A stretch of 64,000 bases of DNA from Natronorubrum daqingense. GTDB taxonomy: Archaea > Halobacteriota > Halobacteria > Halobacteriales > Natrialbaceae. Location of the stretch: NCBI RefSeq assembly GCF_001971705.1, contig NZ_CP019327.1, forward strand, positions 2,232,001 to 2,296,000, written 5' to 3'. Shown piece by piece: positions 7,478 to 15,244 of this stretch. Both the position numbers and the translations under genes were made by a program. Under the pieces are notes generated by a model, which worked only from the letters and a program-made list of their open reading frames with translations, was not told the origin of the DNA and searched no databases. Numbering within the stretch: position 1 is the stretch's first letter; each line of letters begins with the position of its first letter.

Positions 7478-8755
7478 ATGACACTCGATCCGGTTCACTA
7501 CGACGGGATCGCACGACTCGCGAGGCGGATCGATCACGGTGCCGACGAGCGCGACCGGCGCGCGCTCGCCGAGACGGTCTGGAGTCAGTTTCTCGATCCC
7601 CTGATTTACGACGGGCGAACCGTCCTCGAGCCAGTCGACGAGCAGCGTCGCCGTCACGTCGACTGCGAGGACGTCGCCCTCCAGGAACGACCGTTTCCGA
7701 CCGAACACGCCCTCGACGCGGGGACGATCAACCCGACGACGTTCAAAAACGGGCTCGTCATCGACATCGCGCAGGCGGCGATGAGCGCGACGCCGAGCGA
7801 CCTCGACCTCCATCGCTCGCGGACGACGGTGATGACGGTCCACTCGAACGACGAGACGATGACCGTCGACGAAAACTGGCAGAAAGACGACGAGGGGTAC
7901 CTCCGGAGTCGCGCCGTGAAGATTCCGCCGTTGCCCCGGTTCGCCGAGGGCGTCGTCCACGCGCTCGCACTCTACCTCGCGGAGAGCAAGCACGCCCGCG
8001 ATCACGCCGAAATGGTGGAAGACCTGCTCGTTCTGGACGGTCCAATCTATCCGCGCGGACTGTTACGCTGGGCCGACCAGCACCCCGATCTGGCCGACTT
8101 CCTGCTCGAGGACCCGCGCCCGACGACGGTGCTCGAGAACTACGTTCGGCTGGTCGAGCGCTTCGTCGACCGCGAGGTCCCCCTCGTCGGGTTCGTCAAG
8201 AATCCGGCGACCCGCGTCATCACGCGAACGCTGAAGAACAAACGCGACGCCGACCTGGCGACGCCGTGGAACGACGACTCGGCGCTGTTCACTCGCCTCC
8301 TCGAGCGCGGCGAGTACGTCGACGACGTCGAGGGGGATCGCTGGGAGCGAGACACCTCGGCGCTCACCTACACGAACTGGTTCCGGTCTCGAGGCGGCGT
8401 CGATCGGCCGCTCTCGGTCGACGGCGAGGCGCTCGGCGTCGATCGAAAGCTCTCGCACGAGGCCTACGAGGTGACCTTCTTCGTCGTCTACGATCCGCGC
8501 GACGACCTCGTCTACCGCGTCGAGGCACCGTACGCGTTCACTCGCCAGTCAGAGCTGCGCGAACGGCTCACGCTGCAGGTGCTACAGAACGTCGCGATCG
8601 CACACGGGCCGCCGACCATCGTCCAGAAGGCCGACGAACTCGCGCGAATCAGTCGCTCCGAAAAAGCCTCCCTCCGGGAGCGACTCGAGAGCCAGTTCGA
8701 TACGACCCAAGCGCGGACCTACGACGATCACCGGTGGGCCGAGGAGCCCTACTAA
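7478..8755 (+). CDS. nurA: NurA-domain DNA repair nuclease
   Basis: 425 residues. NurA is a 5'-to-3' exonuclease/endonuclease that works with the HerA hexameric translocase in DNA end resection beside Mre11-Rad50. Here an N-terminal helical segment is followed by the acid-rich core with IYDGRTVLEP (the DG motif that supplies a metal ligand), FKNGLVIDIAQAAMS, and a C-terminal region with VTFFVVYDPRDDLVYRVEAP and LQNVAIAHGPPTIVQKAD, which resembles the last conserved NurA block. A HerA-like ATPase lies 1.6 kb downstream on the same strand, supporting the assignment. Two other genes intervene, which is less usual than direct adjacency. The stop codon overlaps the converging next gene by 4 nt. 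Confidence 0.78.
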   Translation: MTLDPVHYDGIARLARRIDHGADERDRRALAETVWSQFLDPLIYDGRTVLEPVDEQRRRHVDCEDVALQERPFPTEHALDAGTINPTTFKNGLVIDIAQAAMSATPSDLDLHRSRTTVMTVHSNDETMTVDENWQKDDEGYLRSRAVKIPPLPRFAEGVVHALALYLAESKHARDHAEMVEDLLVLDGPIYPRGLLRWADQHPDLADFLLEDPRPTTVLENYVRLVERFVDREVPLVGFVKNPATRVITRTLKNKRDADLATPWNDDSALFTRLLERGEYVDDVEGDRWERDTSALTYTNWFRSRGGVDRPLSVDGEALGVDRKLSHEAYEVTFFVVYDPRDDLVYRVEAPYAFTRQSELRERLTLQVLQNVAIAHGPPTIVQKADELARISRSEKASLRERLESQFDTTQARTYDDHRWAEEPY

Positions 8756-9099
8756 CTCGAGTGGTTCGACTCGACGTCGGGTTCGACCTCGAGGTCGACC
8801 GATTCCGGGTCGAGACCGATTCGAGCGAACTGCGTTCGGACGTGTTCTTTCGCGCCCTCGAGGGCCTGATCACGAGTATCGAAGCCACGAGGCATGGGCG
8901 ATTCGAACGCGAGGTTGACCTCGCGGTCGCCGACGAGTTGCGTCGAGCCGCCGCTGTCGACTTCGTAGAACTCGTCACAGACCCAGACGTACGCGGCGTC
9001 TTCGTCCGGTGCGCCACGAAACGTGGGTGCGCGCTCTCCCCGTTCGTACAGCGTCCCGGAGAGTTCGGTTCCGCCAGCCCGTCCGCAGACGATGAGCAT
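8752..9099 (-). CDS. Conserved haloarchaeal protein (DUF7113-like)
   Basis: 115 residues from MLIVCGRAGGTELSGTLYERGE; an ATG 27 nt further out gives a non-conserved extension. The N-terminal strand-turn-strand ends in YVWVCDEFYEVDSGGSTQ, then VNLAFESPMPRGFDTRDQAL and a helix with EHVRTQFARIGLDPE. There is no signal or membrane segment. It converges on nurA with a 4-nt overlap of stop codons. I associate it with the haloarchaeal family DUF7113 from memory. Its recurrence beside nurA, if confirmed, would suggest a repair-related role. Confidence 0.65.
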   Translation of the reverse strand: MLIVCGRAGGTELSGTLYERGERAPTFRGAPDEDAAYVWVCDEFYEVDSGGSTQLVGDREVNLAFESPMPRGFDTRDQALEGAKEHVRTQFARIGLDPESVDLEVEPDVESNHSS

Positions 9100-9471
9100 A
9101 GTCGTTCCTACGTGTCGTAACTGCAAAAGGACACTGGCGCGAACAAAACACGACAGCTGGGAGATGACAGCGTTGGTTTCGATGCCGACTCGTCGCTCGA
9201 TTCCGACGACCCGTTGCTGTTCGGTGGACGGAGATTGACTAATTTCTCTTCACACTGACAGTGCTTTCGCCTGAGTTACTCGTCTATCCTAGCTGATATA
9301 GTTTCGAGTTAGCAATGCGCACAATCTCGGCGAGCGTCGTAAACAGCCATTACATGGCTTGTTCAAGCATACCACGGGAGAGTAGTGGTTGGTTAGCCGA
9401 GTAATGAGTACTTCTCGAGCCAAATCGTTTTGGAAACGTGCTTATCCCTGATGCAGCAGTTGCTGTGATTG
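9100..9471. other. Intergenic region upstream of the tandem winged-helix regulator
   Basis: 372 nt. It holds GATATAGTTT near 9294, a possible TATA box, and AT-richer sequence before the regulator. No conserved reading frame, RNA gene or clear repeat is seen. Confidence 0.4.
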
Positions 9472-10101
9472 ATGAGTTCGGAAGCGTCATCCGGCAGTGA
9501 CAGGAAGTGGACTCCGCTCGAAGACATCCCATCGGAGTGGTACGATGTCCTTCGAAACCCGCGACGACTTCGACTCCTCGAGGAACTTCGCATGCATCGA
9601 ACACGGGTGTCGCTGGCGTCGCTGACCACGGCAATTGTCGAACGGGAATCGCCCGACGTCTCGAACGGGGAGGCGCGCTACAACGTCCGGCTCTCGTTGC
9701 TCCACAATCACCTCCCCCGACTGGCCGAGTACGGCATCGTCGAGTGGGACACCGAGAGCGGTGTCGAACTCGTCGACGACTCGCCGCTCTATCCGGCCGA
9801 CCTCTCACGACTCCTTGAGTACTGTCGCCAGGAAAACGGCGAAGAACTGCTCGAGGCGATCGTCCACCCAATCCGTCTCGAAATCGTCTCGTTGCTCACC
9901 GAGCACGAGCAACCGGCCACCCTCGAGTACATCGCGTCGACGCTCGCCGCACACGACGTGGGAAGCACAGATCCCCTCCAGGTGAAACGCACGCTCCACC
10001 ACGTTCACCTCCCCACGCTGGAAGCAGTTGGCCTCCTCGAGTTCGATCACGACACCGGTGTCGTGAAACGACGGGACCGACACCTTCCGACGGTTCGGTA
10101 G
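9472..10101 (+). CDS. Tandem winged-helix transcription regulator (DUF7344-like)
   Basis: 209 residues from ATG 9472 (a TTG one codon upstream is unlikely). The protein contains two copies of a winged-helix domain. The first runs from about residue 20 (WYDVLRNPRRLRLLEELRMH to IVEWDTESGVELVDDS). The second runs from about 125 (AIVHPIRLEIVSLLTEHEQ to LLEFDHDTGVVKRRD). Both end in the wing signature L.E.D..TG.V, the pattern of DUF7344-type archaeal regulators. Tandem arrangement suggests it binds DNA as a pseudo-dimer. It sits between nurA and the herA-like gene, so control of the repair genes is possible but only inferred. Confidence 0.82.
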   Translation: MSSEASSGSDRKWTPLEDIPSEWYDVLRNPRRLRLLEELRMHRTRVSLASLTTAIVERESPDVSNGEARYNVRLSLLHNHLPRLAEYGIVEWDTESGVELVDDSPLYPADLSRLLEYCRQENGEELLEAIVHPIRLEIVSLLTEHEQPATLEYIASTLAAHDVGSTDPLQVKRTLHHVHLPTLEAVGLLEFDHDTGVVKRRDRHLPTVR

Positions 10102-10337
10102 TCGGATGGACGGCGTATAGACAGGGGGTCGACGTGGAGTCACTGCCGGGTTCGCTTCGCTTTTCTTCGTCCGCGGTACTTCAGGGAGTCCGCGTAGCAC
10201 TCGTCCGGGACAGATCCGTCTCGAGGCGTCTCCCGAAACGCTTCCGGAGGGGCGTCCACTCTGTGCGGATAGTGCCGACAGCCGGACAGTCGTGCGAGGA
10301 GGGAAACGGGTTTGAGGACGCGCTTTGATGAAGGGAT

Positions 10338-12197
10338 ATGAGCGACCTGGGTGACTTCGGTGAGCATTCCGCCGCGTCCAACTCCGAGACAACCGGCGAC
10401 GCCGCCGAATCCGACTCGAGCGCCTCGAGTGGGGAGTCGACGGGGACGTCTGGCCAACCGATGGACGACTTCGAATCGACCGGCGTGGAGCCACGCGGCG
10501 AAGACGTCGGTATCGGTGCCGTCTGCGTCTCGCAGGGACTTCGCGTCGCCGAGGACGGTGACGAGACGACCCTCCGTGCGTACGTTACACAGGAGAATCG
10601 ATCGGACATTCGACTGGGCAGTTACCTGCTCGCACCGTATCCGGGCGAGTCGGCCGGCCCCGGTGGTGACGGCGAAACGCTGTTCTGTCGCATTACCAGC
10701 CTCGAGTACGATCAACAGTATCACGCAGACGACGCGACGGAGATCCACGCCCGACGGGCGATGCGCGCCGACGATGTCGACGAAGCCGACTACAAGTTCG
10801 TCGCCGAACTCGAGCCCGTCGCCGTCCTCTACAACGACGATGGCGAACTCAAACGGCGGATGACCGACCGGGTTCCGAAACCCCAGACGGTGATCGAGCA
10901 GGCCGACGACACCGAACAGATCAAGACCGGTCTCAAGATGCCCGAAGACGGCGTCTTTCTCGGACACCTCTCCGTCGGCGGCGAGAAGGTCACCACCGCC
11001 GCCTCGCCACCCACGATCGATTACCGCCTGAAAGACGACTACGAGGCGGGAGATCCGCTCATCTTCCGCCACAGTCTCATCGCCGGCGGCACCGGCTCGG
11101 GGAAGACTCACGGCGCGAAGAACGTCCTCCGGCAGTTCCTCGCCGACGAGCGAACCTACCCCATGGCCGACGGCCGCGAGGTCAGCCCCGCCGTCGTCCA
11201 GTTCGATCCACAGGACGAGTACGCCCAGATGCACGACGACAACCCGGACCTCGATAGCGACTTCGCCCGCCGCCTCGAGCGCGAGGGCGTCGCCTACGGC
11301 GGAGTGGACGACACGACGGCGTTCGTTCCGAAGGTCGGGTCGGCCTCCTACGCTGCGGGCCACCACCGCGCCCAGCAACTCGAGTTCACGATTCCGTTCT
11401 CGATGGTCCACGAGAACCCGTGGTTGGTCGCGGGAAGCGGATTGAACGACAACCAGTACGGCGCGCTGGTGAGCGTCCTCTTACCGCGATTTCGCGAGCA
11501 GTACGGCCCGGACGCGACGTACGACGAATTCACGACGTTCCTCGACGACCCCGCCCTGCGCGAGGAGTTGGACGAATCCGGACGGGTCCACGAGGCGACG
11601 TTCGACGCGGTTCGACGACGCGTCCTCGGCTTCAGTCACGTTTTCGATCAGGACGCCCGGCCGATTACGGACATGGTCCACGAGTTCGTCCGCCCCGGCG
11701 GGCTCTCCGTCGTCCCGACCTACCACATCAACGATACGCGGGCGACAGAGACCATCGTGCTCGCCCTCTCGTCGCTGCTGATCGACGAAAAGCTCTCGAA
11801 CGACTCGACCTACGAGCGGATCAAGGAGACGCCGCTCGTCCTTGGCATGGACGAAGCGCACAACTTCCTCACTGACGCGGACAGCGTGCAGGCCGGAAAG
11901 GTCATCACAAAGTTCACCGAGGCCGCCAAACAGGGCCGAAAGGAGCGTCTCGGACTCTTTCTCATCACGCAGGACCCACAGGACATCCACGACGCCGTCT
12001 TCAAGCAGATCAACACGACGGTCGTGCTCAACCTCGGCGACGAGGACGCCATCAAGAGCGTCAACATCCCGAGCAACCTCGAGTCCAAAGTGCCCTACAT
12101 GGAGAAGGGACAGATGGTGGTCTACTCGCCGGACAATTCCGAACCAGTCGAGTTGATCGGCCTTCCGAAGTGCGTGACGCGTCACGGTCGGGATTGA
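10338..12197 (+). CDS. herA: HerA-like hexameric DNA translocase (DUF87 ATPase)
   Basis: 619 residues. A low-complexity Ser/Asp-rich stretch of about 60 residues precedes a HAS-barrel-like beta domain (VCVSQGLRVAEDGDETTLRA). The RecA/FtsK-type motor follows: Walker A GGTGSGKTHGAKNVLRQFL near residue 250, VVQFDPQDEY, Walker B LVLGMDEAHNFL near residue 500, and the sensor FLITQDPQDI. HerA forms hexameric rings that pump DNA and bind NurA for double-strand-break end processing. The acidic N-terminal extension is longer than in thermophile HerA. With nurA at 7478 it would form the resection motor-nuclease pair. A different HerA/VirB4-type ATPase role cannot be excluded. Confidence 0.85.
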   Translation: MSDLGDFGEHSAASNSETTGDAAESDSSASSGESTGTSGQPMDDFESTGVEPRGEDVGIGAVCVSQGLRVAEDGDETTLRAYVTQENRSDIRLGSYLLAPYPGESAGPGGDGETLFCRITSLEYDQQYHADDATEIHARRAMRADDVDEADYKFVAELEPVAVLYNDDGELKRRMTDRVPKPQTVIEQADDTEQIKTGLKMPEDGVFLGHLSVGGEKVTTAASPPTIDYRLKDDYEAGDPLIFRHSLIAGGTGSGKTHGAKNVLRQFLADERTYPMADGREVSPAVVQFDPQDEYAQMHDDNPDLDSDFARRLEREGVAYGGVDDTTAFVPKVGSASYAAGHHRAQQLEFTIPFSMVHENPWLVAGSGLNDNQYGALVSVLLPRFREQYGPDATYDEFTTFLDDPALREELDESGRVHEATFDAVRRRVLGFSHVFDQDARPITDMVHEFVRPGGLSVVPTYHINDTRATETIVLALSSLLIDEKLSNDSTYERIKETPLVLGMDEAHNFLTDADSVQAGKVITKFTEAAKQGRKERLGLFLITQDPQDIHDAVFKQINTTVVLNLGDEDAIKSVNIPSNLESKVPYMEKGQMVVYSPDNSEPVELIGLPKCVTRHGRD

Positions 12198-12222
12198 AAA
12201 AAGCGATCGACGCTCCGGTGCG

Positions 12223-13176
12223 TCAGCAGAAGTTCTGCGTGGCGTACACCTGATCGTCGTCAGTGATGTGGATACCGATACCCTGGTTCTCCCACTGATC
12301 AGCGAGGAGGTTCGCCTCGTGAGCTGGTGAGTTCATCCACTGCTCGACGATACCCTCGCCGAGTTCCTGTTCGTCCTCGTAGTGGACGGTTCCGCGGTCG
12401 TCCGTGTTAACCGGCGTGTCGTACCACGTCTGGGCGATGTTCTCGCCGCCGACGTAACCGTTCACGTTACACTCGTACCCGGCTTCTTCGTACCTGTCTG
12501 AGACGTCGTTACCGTCCGGGTCTTCGTGGGCGAAGTAGCCGCGCTCGGCCATGTCCTCGCTGTGTGCGTAGGCGATGTCACGGAGTTCGTCGTCGAACTC
12601 GAGTTCGTCGACGCCTGCGTCGACACGTTCTTCGTTCACCGCGTCGTGGGCGTACTGTTCGACGGCTTCCTCATCGACCGCGTCGTCAGCATCGTCTTCA
12701 TCGGCGTCGTCGGCATCGTCTTCATCGGCGTCGTCGGCATCGTCTTCGTCAGCATCGTCTTCATCGGCGTCATCAGCGTCGTCTTCGTCGGCATCGTCTT
12801 CGTCAGCATCGTCTTCATCGGCGTCATCAGCGTCGTCAACGTCGTCGATCGTATCGACTCCGTCGAGCAGTTCCTCGACGAGCGATCCGAGGTCAACAGT
12901 AGGTTCGAGACTGTCGAATATCGACTCGACAATGTCTTCATCGCCCACGTCTACGCTCACGTCACCGGTGGGGGCATCACCGCCGTCACCGCCCTCCGAC
13001 GTCGACGGTATCGTCGTCTCCTCCGATTGGTCACCGCTACTCGACTGTGAAACATCGTCACTGTCGGCCGACACGTCGTCGACCGTACTCGAGACGGGCG
13101 CTGCGGCCCCCGCACCGATCATACTCAGGACGAGTATCATTACGACTGCTGCGGTCAGTATCGATTTACATTTCAT
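12223..13176 (-). CDS. Secreted CAP/SCP-domain protein with acidic Asp/Glu/Ala repeat
   Basis: 317 residues from MKCKSILTAAVVMILVLSMI, a signal peptide or N-terminal anchor ending near the AAAP motif at about residue 28. A Ser/Asp/Gly-rich linker is followed by a stretch of about 55 residues built from D-D-A and E-D-D-A units, then a CAP (cysteine-rich secretory/PR-1) domain of about 135 residues: HDAVNEERVDAGV, AYAHSEDMAERGYFAHEDPDG, the ENIAQTWYDT block and HEANLLADQW. The His/Glu residues of the CAP cavity are present. CAP proteins act outside the cell and their archaeal role is unknown. A shorter paralogue, 13598-14182, lacks the repeat. An alternative ATG ten codons upstream (13206) is unlikely. 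Confidence 0.88.
   Translation of the reverse strand: MKCKSILTAAVVMILVLSMIGAGAAAPVSSTVDDVSADSDDVSQSSSGDQSEETTIPSTSEGGDGGDAPTGDVSVDVGDEDIVESIFDSLEPTVDLGSLVEELLDGVDTIDDVDDADDADEDDADEDDADEDDADDADEDDADEDDADDADEDDADDADEDDADDAVDEEAVEQYAHDAVNEERVDAGVDELEFDDELRDIAYAHSEDMAERGYFAHEDPDGNDVSDRYEEAGYECNVNGYVGGENIAQTWYDTPVNTDDRGTVHYEDEQELGEGIVEQWMNSPAHEANLLADQWENQGIGIHITDDDQVYATQNFC
12673..12840. repeat. Coding tandem repeat (Asp/Glu/Ala) in the CAP gene
   Basis: Short GTCGTC/ATCGTC-type units encode the acidic linker. Within it two exact 49-nt copies occur at 12735-12783 and 12789-12837, a 54-nt period (18 codons), pointing to recent slippage or unequal exchange. Expect length variation between strains. 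Confidence 0.85.
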
Positions 13177-13597
13177 CCGCTGTATATTCCACGGGATATT
13201 GTCCAATAGTAACCGACGAGCTACCGCTCAAAAGGAGAGTAATAGTCGCTGGATAGTCACCGTTAGCTACGTACACCGATAGTTGAACGACTGAAAAGGG
13301 ACAGTACGCTGGGCGTGATTGTCGTTCATCGAGCCACAACAGCGCGTATGTTTCCGATGCCATGTAACTCGGCGGTAGGAGAACGTTCGTGGCGAATCGC
13401 TCCGCGGACATCCGATTGAAGAGCCTCCTCGTAACAGATCAGTCGAAAGTTCGTTCACGAACTATGGGAGCGTATCACGCCTCTCGTCTTCGACGAACGC
13501 ACGACACCAGAGAGTGGTTTGTTCGAACGGGGATCTCTTCGCCGCTCCGACGCGGAGGCTCGAGATGTGCGCTTCGATTGTTGCGTGAGGCGAGGCG
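13177..13597. other. Intergenic region between the two CAP genes
   Basis: 421 nt without a convincing gene. Reading frames here are short, basic and unlike local proteins. The element GGACAAT (minus strand, about 13198-13204) is shared with the promoter region of the second CAP gene and may be a common control element. Confidence 0.4.
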
Positions 13598-14182
13598 TCA
13601 GCAGAAGTTCTGCGTGGCGTACACCTGATCGTCGTCGGTGACGAAGACGCCGATACCTTGGTTCTCCCAGTGTTCAGCGAGGAGGTTCGCCTCGTGGCCC
13701 GACGAGCCGAGCCACTGGTCGACGATACCCTCGCCGAGTTCCTGTTCGTCCTCGTAGTGGACGGTCCCGCGGTCGTCAGTGGCCACCGGCGTGTCGAACC
13801 ACGTCTGGGCGAGGTTCTCACCGCCGAGGTAGCCGTTGACGCTGCACTCGTATCCCGCATCCTCGTACCGATCGAGGAACCGGTCACCGTCCGGGTCCTC
13901 GTGGGCGAAGTAGCTGCGCTCGACCATGTCCTCGCTGTGAACGTACGCGACGTCTCGGAGCTCGTCGTCGAACTCGAGTTCGTCGACGCCGTGGGCGGCG
14001 CGTTCTTCGTTCACCGCGTCGTGGATCGCCTGTTCGACGTCGTCGATGTCGACCGAGTCGGCCGACTGGTCGGTGTCCTCGGTCGCACTCGAGACGGGTG
14101 CTGTCGCCCCAACACCGATCAAACTCACCACGAGAATAACGGCGAGCGCTCCAGTTCCAATCGATTTCGATCGTCTTCTCAT
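13598..14182 (-). CDS. Secreted CAP/SCP-domain protein (short paralogue)
   Basis: 194 residues. The N-terminus MRRRSKSIGTGALAVILVVS is a basic region plus hydrophobic core, with probable cleavage after SLIGVGATAP. A 20-residue acidic spacer leads into a CAP domain nearly identical in layout to the neighbour: HDAVNEERAAHGVDELEFDD, HSEDMVERSYFAHEDPDGD, GGENLAQTWFDT, and HEANLLAEHW with the same final residues VYATQNFC. It is a clear tandem duplicate of 12223-13176 without the Asp/Glu/Ala repeat. Cysteines at matching places (YEC, NFC) could form the same disulfide outside the cell. Each copy appears to have its own promoter. Confidence 0.87.
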   Translation of the reverse strand: MRRRSKSIGTGALAVILVVSLIGVGATAPVSSATEDTDQSADSVDIDDVEQAIHDAVNEERAAHGVDELEFDDELRDVAYVHSEDMVERSYFAHEDPDGDRFLDRYEDAGYECSVNGYLGGENLAQTWFDTPVATDDRGTVHYEDEQELGEGIVDQWLGSSGHEANLLAEHWENQGIGVFVTDDDQVYATQNFC

Positions 14183-14585
14183 CCGCAGTAGGTCTGGAAA
14201 CGAGTAATAAAAATTGTCCGAACGTTCATCAAAATTTGAGTCTCTCGCGATCCGGCGGGTGTTGAGAGTGCCGCGAGAACACGGTTGTAGCTAACGCAAT
14301 CGACAGGAAAGTGCAGTCGTGGCGCCTCGAAGCCCGATCAGCTCGGTTCGAAGGTGAAACTGACTACCCGGATGAACCGCGTCGAGGAGCGAGGATCGCC
14401 GGCCGGCCAAACTGTTTCAAACAGTGAAACAATTGAACGTGAGTGACTCGAGAGGCGAGTTCTCGAGGGGAGTCCACGCGTGAACGAGCCAGCGAGGCGG
14501 TACCAGCGGCAGTTTCGGAACTCGCTTCGATCACGAGTCGGTCCGCCGATTCCACCCGCTTCGACGCCAACAGTGCGCGTCGAAT
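14183..14585. other. Intergenic region, no gene seen
   Basis: 403 nt between the second CAP gene and the hydrolase. Its left edge carries the CAP promoter; the rest shows no conserved frame, RNA gene or long repeat. A short dyad around GTTTCAAACAGTGAAAC (about 14412-14428) is present. Confidence 0.4.
14205..14213 (-). promoter_or_regulatory. TATA box of the short CAP gene
   Basis: On the minus strand TTTTTATTA is centred 27 nt before the ATG at 14182, the expected distance for a leaderless haloarchaeal transcript. GGACAAT directly upstream is shared with the other CAP gene. Confidence 0.5.
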
Positions 14586-15218
14586 TCACTTCGAAAGGAG
14601 ATCGTCGTAAAATCCTGAAACCTCGGCACTGATCGCCGTACGGTCTCCGGAAAAGAAGTGATCCCCAGCCATCGACGAGACGGTGTCACCGCGATCTCGC
14701 GCTCGTTCGACCACGGGTTCCCACTCAACGGTCGAATCGCGTTCACCGTAGAGGATCTGAACGGGACACTCGAGTGACTCGAGGGCGGCGACGACGTCGA
14801 GATCAGGTGCGATCCGTGCCGTCGGTGCGAGTGCGGAGACGGCCGCGGGATCGGTGTCTGGGGCCGCGAGCAGCGCCATACTCGCCCCGAAACTGTATCC
14901 GAAGACGCCGACGGGGAGCGATTCTCGTTCGTCGCCGCTCGCGCCGTCGAAGCGGTCGGTGTCTCTGGCCCAGCGAATCGCGTTTCGCACGTCCTCGCGT
15001 TCGCCGTAGCCGTCGTCCCACTCGCCGTAGTCGAATCGCAAGCAGGCGATACCCGACTCGCAAAGGGCCTCCGCGACGCCGACGAGTCGGGCGTCTCGAC
15101 GCGACCCGCCGTGTCGTGGATGTGGCGGACAGGCGACGACGACGGCGCGTGGCTCGTCGTCTGGTTCCTCGAGCGTCCCGCGGACGTCGCGGCCGCCGGG
15201 GATCAATACGTCGGTCAT
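14586..15218 (-). CDS. Alpha/beta hydrolase (dienelactone-hydrolase-like)
   Basis: 210 residues from MTDVLIPGGRDVRGTLEEPD. It has the oxyanion/first-strand motif VVVACPPHPRHGGSRRD, a C-terminal LYGERDSTVEW acid segment and MAGDHFFSG supplying the His. The nucleophile elbow GVFGYSFGASMALL (G-x-S-x-G) is near residue 110. The small size without a lid and the PPHP-HGG loop resemble esterases of the KANL3/Tex30 or dienelactone hydrolase branches. Substrate unknown. It lies 26 nt downstream of the M23 peptidase gene on the same strand and is probably co-transcribed with it. A longer frame upstream is the shadow of that gene. Confidence 0.82.
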   Translation of the reverse strand: MTDVLIPGGRDVRGTLEEPDDEPRAVVVACPPHPRHGGSRRDARLVGVAEALCESGIACLRFDYGEWDDGYGEREDVRNAIRWARDTDRFDGASGDERESLPVGVFGYSFGASMALLAAPDTDPAAVSALAPTARIAPDLDVVAALESLECPVQILYGERDSTVEWEPVVERARDRGDTVSSMAGDHFFSGDRTAISAEVSGFYDDLLSK

Positions 15219-15244
15219 AGCAGTCGCTTGAGCGCGACGGGTAA

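Noticed and set aside
10140-11411. 423-codon frame on the minus strand
   Set aside because: Antisense of the HerA-like gene, without any domain features.
12526-13050. Hydrophobic repeat frame opposite the CAP gene
   Set aside because: The Val/Ile/Phe-rich repeats are only the antisense reading of the acidic Asp/Glu/Ala tandem repeat.
12223-14182. Transposition origin for the duplicated CAP genes
   Set aside because: No transposase or inverted terminal repeats flank the pair; simple tandem duplication explains it.
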